Part shown: piece after piece, positions 63,576 to 64,000 of the stretch
Numbering within the stretch: position 1 is the stretch's first letter
Layout of the letters: the number at the start of each line of letters is the position of its first letter
Source: Sphingobium quisquiliarum P25
Lineage (GTDB): Bacteria > Pseudomonadota > Alphaproteobacteria > Sphingomonadales > Sphingomonadaceae
DNA length: 64,000 bases
Assembly: GCF_000445065.1 (NCBI RefSeq)
Contig: NZ_ATHO01000150.1
Coordinates: 1 to 64,000, forward strand
Direction of reading: 5' to 3'
Program-made: the position numbers and the translations under genes
Notes under the pieces: generated by a model
Told to the model about the DNA's origin: nothing
Seen by the model: the letters and a program-made list of their open reading frames with translations, nothing else
The model's database searches: none

Positions 63576-64000
63576 TCACCATTTGAAGCTCAGCGTCGCG
63601 CCGAATTCACGCGGGTTCGTGACGTTGACGGTGCTGTAGCCGGACTCGAACGCGCCAGCGACAGCAGCGCCGGTCTGCACTTCGCCCAGCGAGATGTTCG
63701 TGATCCGCTTCTGATTGAACAGATTCTTCGCGAACACATCCAGTTCCCATTTGTCATCGTTGGAACGCACGCCCACGAACAGGTTGACGATTTCGCGATG
63801 CTTGAACCGATATTGCGACTGCCACCAATAATAGCTGGGCGTGTAGGTCAACAGCGCCCGGACAAAGGGTGTGACATTGTCCATCGGGAAGCGCACTTCC
63901 GTATTGGCGTTCAGGCTGAAGTCCGGCGTATTCGCCAGCTTATCGTCGATATTGCAGTAGCTGACATTGCCGGGACCGGTAACGTCGGGATCGCCAATGG
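63576..64000 (-). CDS. TonB-dependent receptor, C-terminal part (runs off the window)
   Basis: The minus strand stays open to the window end and encodes the last 140 or so residues of an outer-membrane beta-barrel receptor. Strands include TPDFSLNANTEVRFPM, VTPFVRALLTYTPSYYWW, WELDVFAKNLFNQKRITN and the final FGATLSFKW with C-terminal aromatic residue. Such receptors import siderophores or other large nutrients using TonB energy. The N-terminal plug lies outside, so the ligand cannot be guessed. Confidence 0.85.
   Translation of the reverse strand, partial: IGDPDVTGPGNVSYCNIDDKLANTPDFSLNANTEVRFPMDNVTPFVRALLTYTPSYYWWQSQYRFKHREIVNLFVGVRSNDDKWELDVFAKNLFNQKRITNISLGEVQTGAAVAGAFESGYSTVNVTNPREFGATLSFKW

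Overview
This window is a GC-rich (roughly mid-60s percent) alphaproteobacterial chromosome segment. The protein sequences, the mreBCD-mrdAB and lolE-lolD plus dnaE arrangements, the CTTG-type promoters and a palindromic repeat with CCGTTCG/CGAACGG ends point to Sphingomonadaceae, most likely a Sphingobium-like organism; the genus is an inference. Coding density is high and almost all genes are housekeeping or core metabolism. I see no CRISPR array, no intact insertion sequence and no prophage.

Layout. 14-5220: an overlapping plus-strand acyl-CoA operon (thiolase, SDR dehydrogenase, acyl-CoA dehydrogenase, APH-type kinase, enoyl-CoA hydratase). The last gene has lost its native C-terminus at a recombination scar that also holds an antisense remnant resembling DUF932. 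5147-8343 (minus): hppD and phhA for phenylalanine/tyrosine breakdown, then a fatty-acid desaturase. 8447-15889: dnaE, a GGDEF diguanylate cyclase on the opposite strand, and lolD-lolE. 15890-16883: a gene-free stretch with consecutive perfect hairpins ending in a strong terminator (candidate structured RNA), then an RpoH-type promoter, a ROSE-like RNA thermometer and hsp20. 16903-18831: kup. 18965-23808 (minus): ccmC-D-E-F-G-H-I. 23987-29626: purF, an SDR, cfa, photolyase and rppH. 29672-35890: a DUF481 outer-membrane protein, an M20 hydrolase overlapping astA-astB (arginine succinyltransferase pathway), a small conserved protein and cobQ. Then tRNA-Arg(ACG), a small membrane-anchored helix-hairpin-helix-like protein, ppdK, and glyS/glyQ. 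42958-51530: two tandem TraB/GumN lipoproteins, rplY, pth, pgm, a DUF2490 protein, ychF, a family-6 UDG-like glycosylase, a MaoC hydratase and a secreted hypothetical. 51625-59475: mutL, then the complete elongasome operon mreB-mreC-mreD-mrdA-mrdB and tRNA-Lys(CTT). 59476-60026 is a gene-free, AT-richer gap. 60027-64000: a zinc alcohol dehydrogenase, a MarR regulator divergent from a ClC channel with a shared perfect palindrome, and the 3' end of a TonB-dependent receptor.

The most interesting signals are non-coding or structural: two palindromic repeats inserted in frame inside glyS with related intergenic copies nearby, the hairpin-rich candidate RNA, the RpoH plus ROSE control region of hsp20, the DUF932/enoyl-CoA hydratase scar, and a kinase/acyl-CoA dehydrogenase pair resembling split ACAD10/11. 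None is proven to be a new system; each has a stated test.
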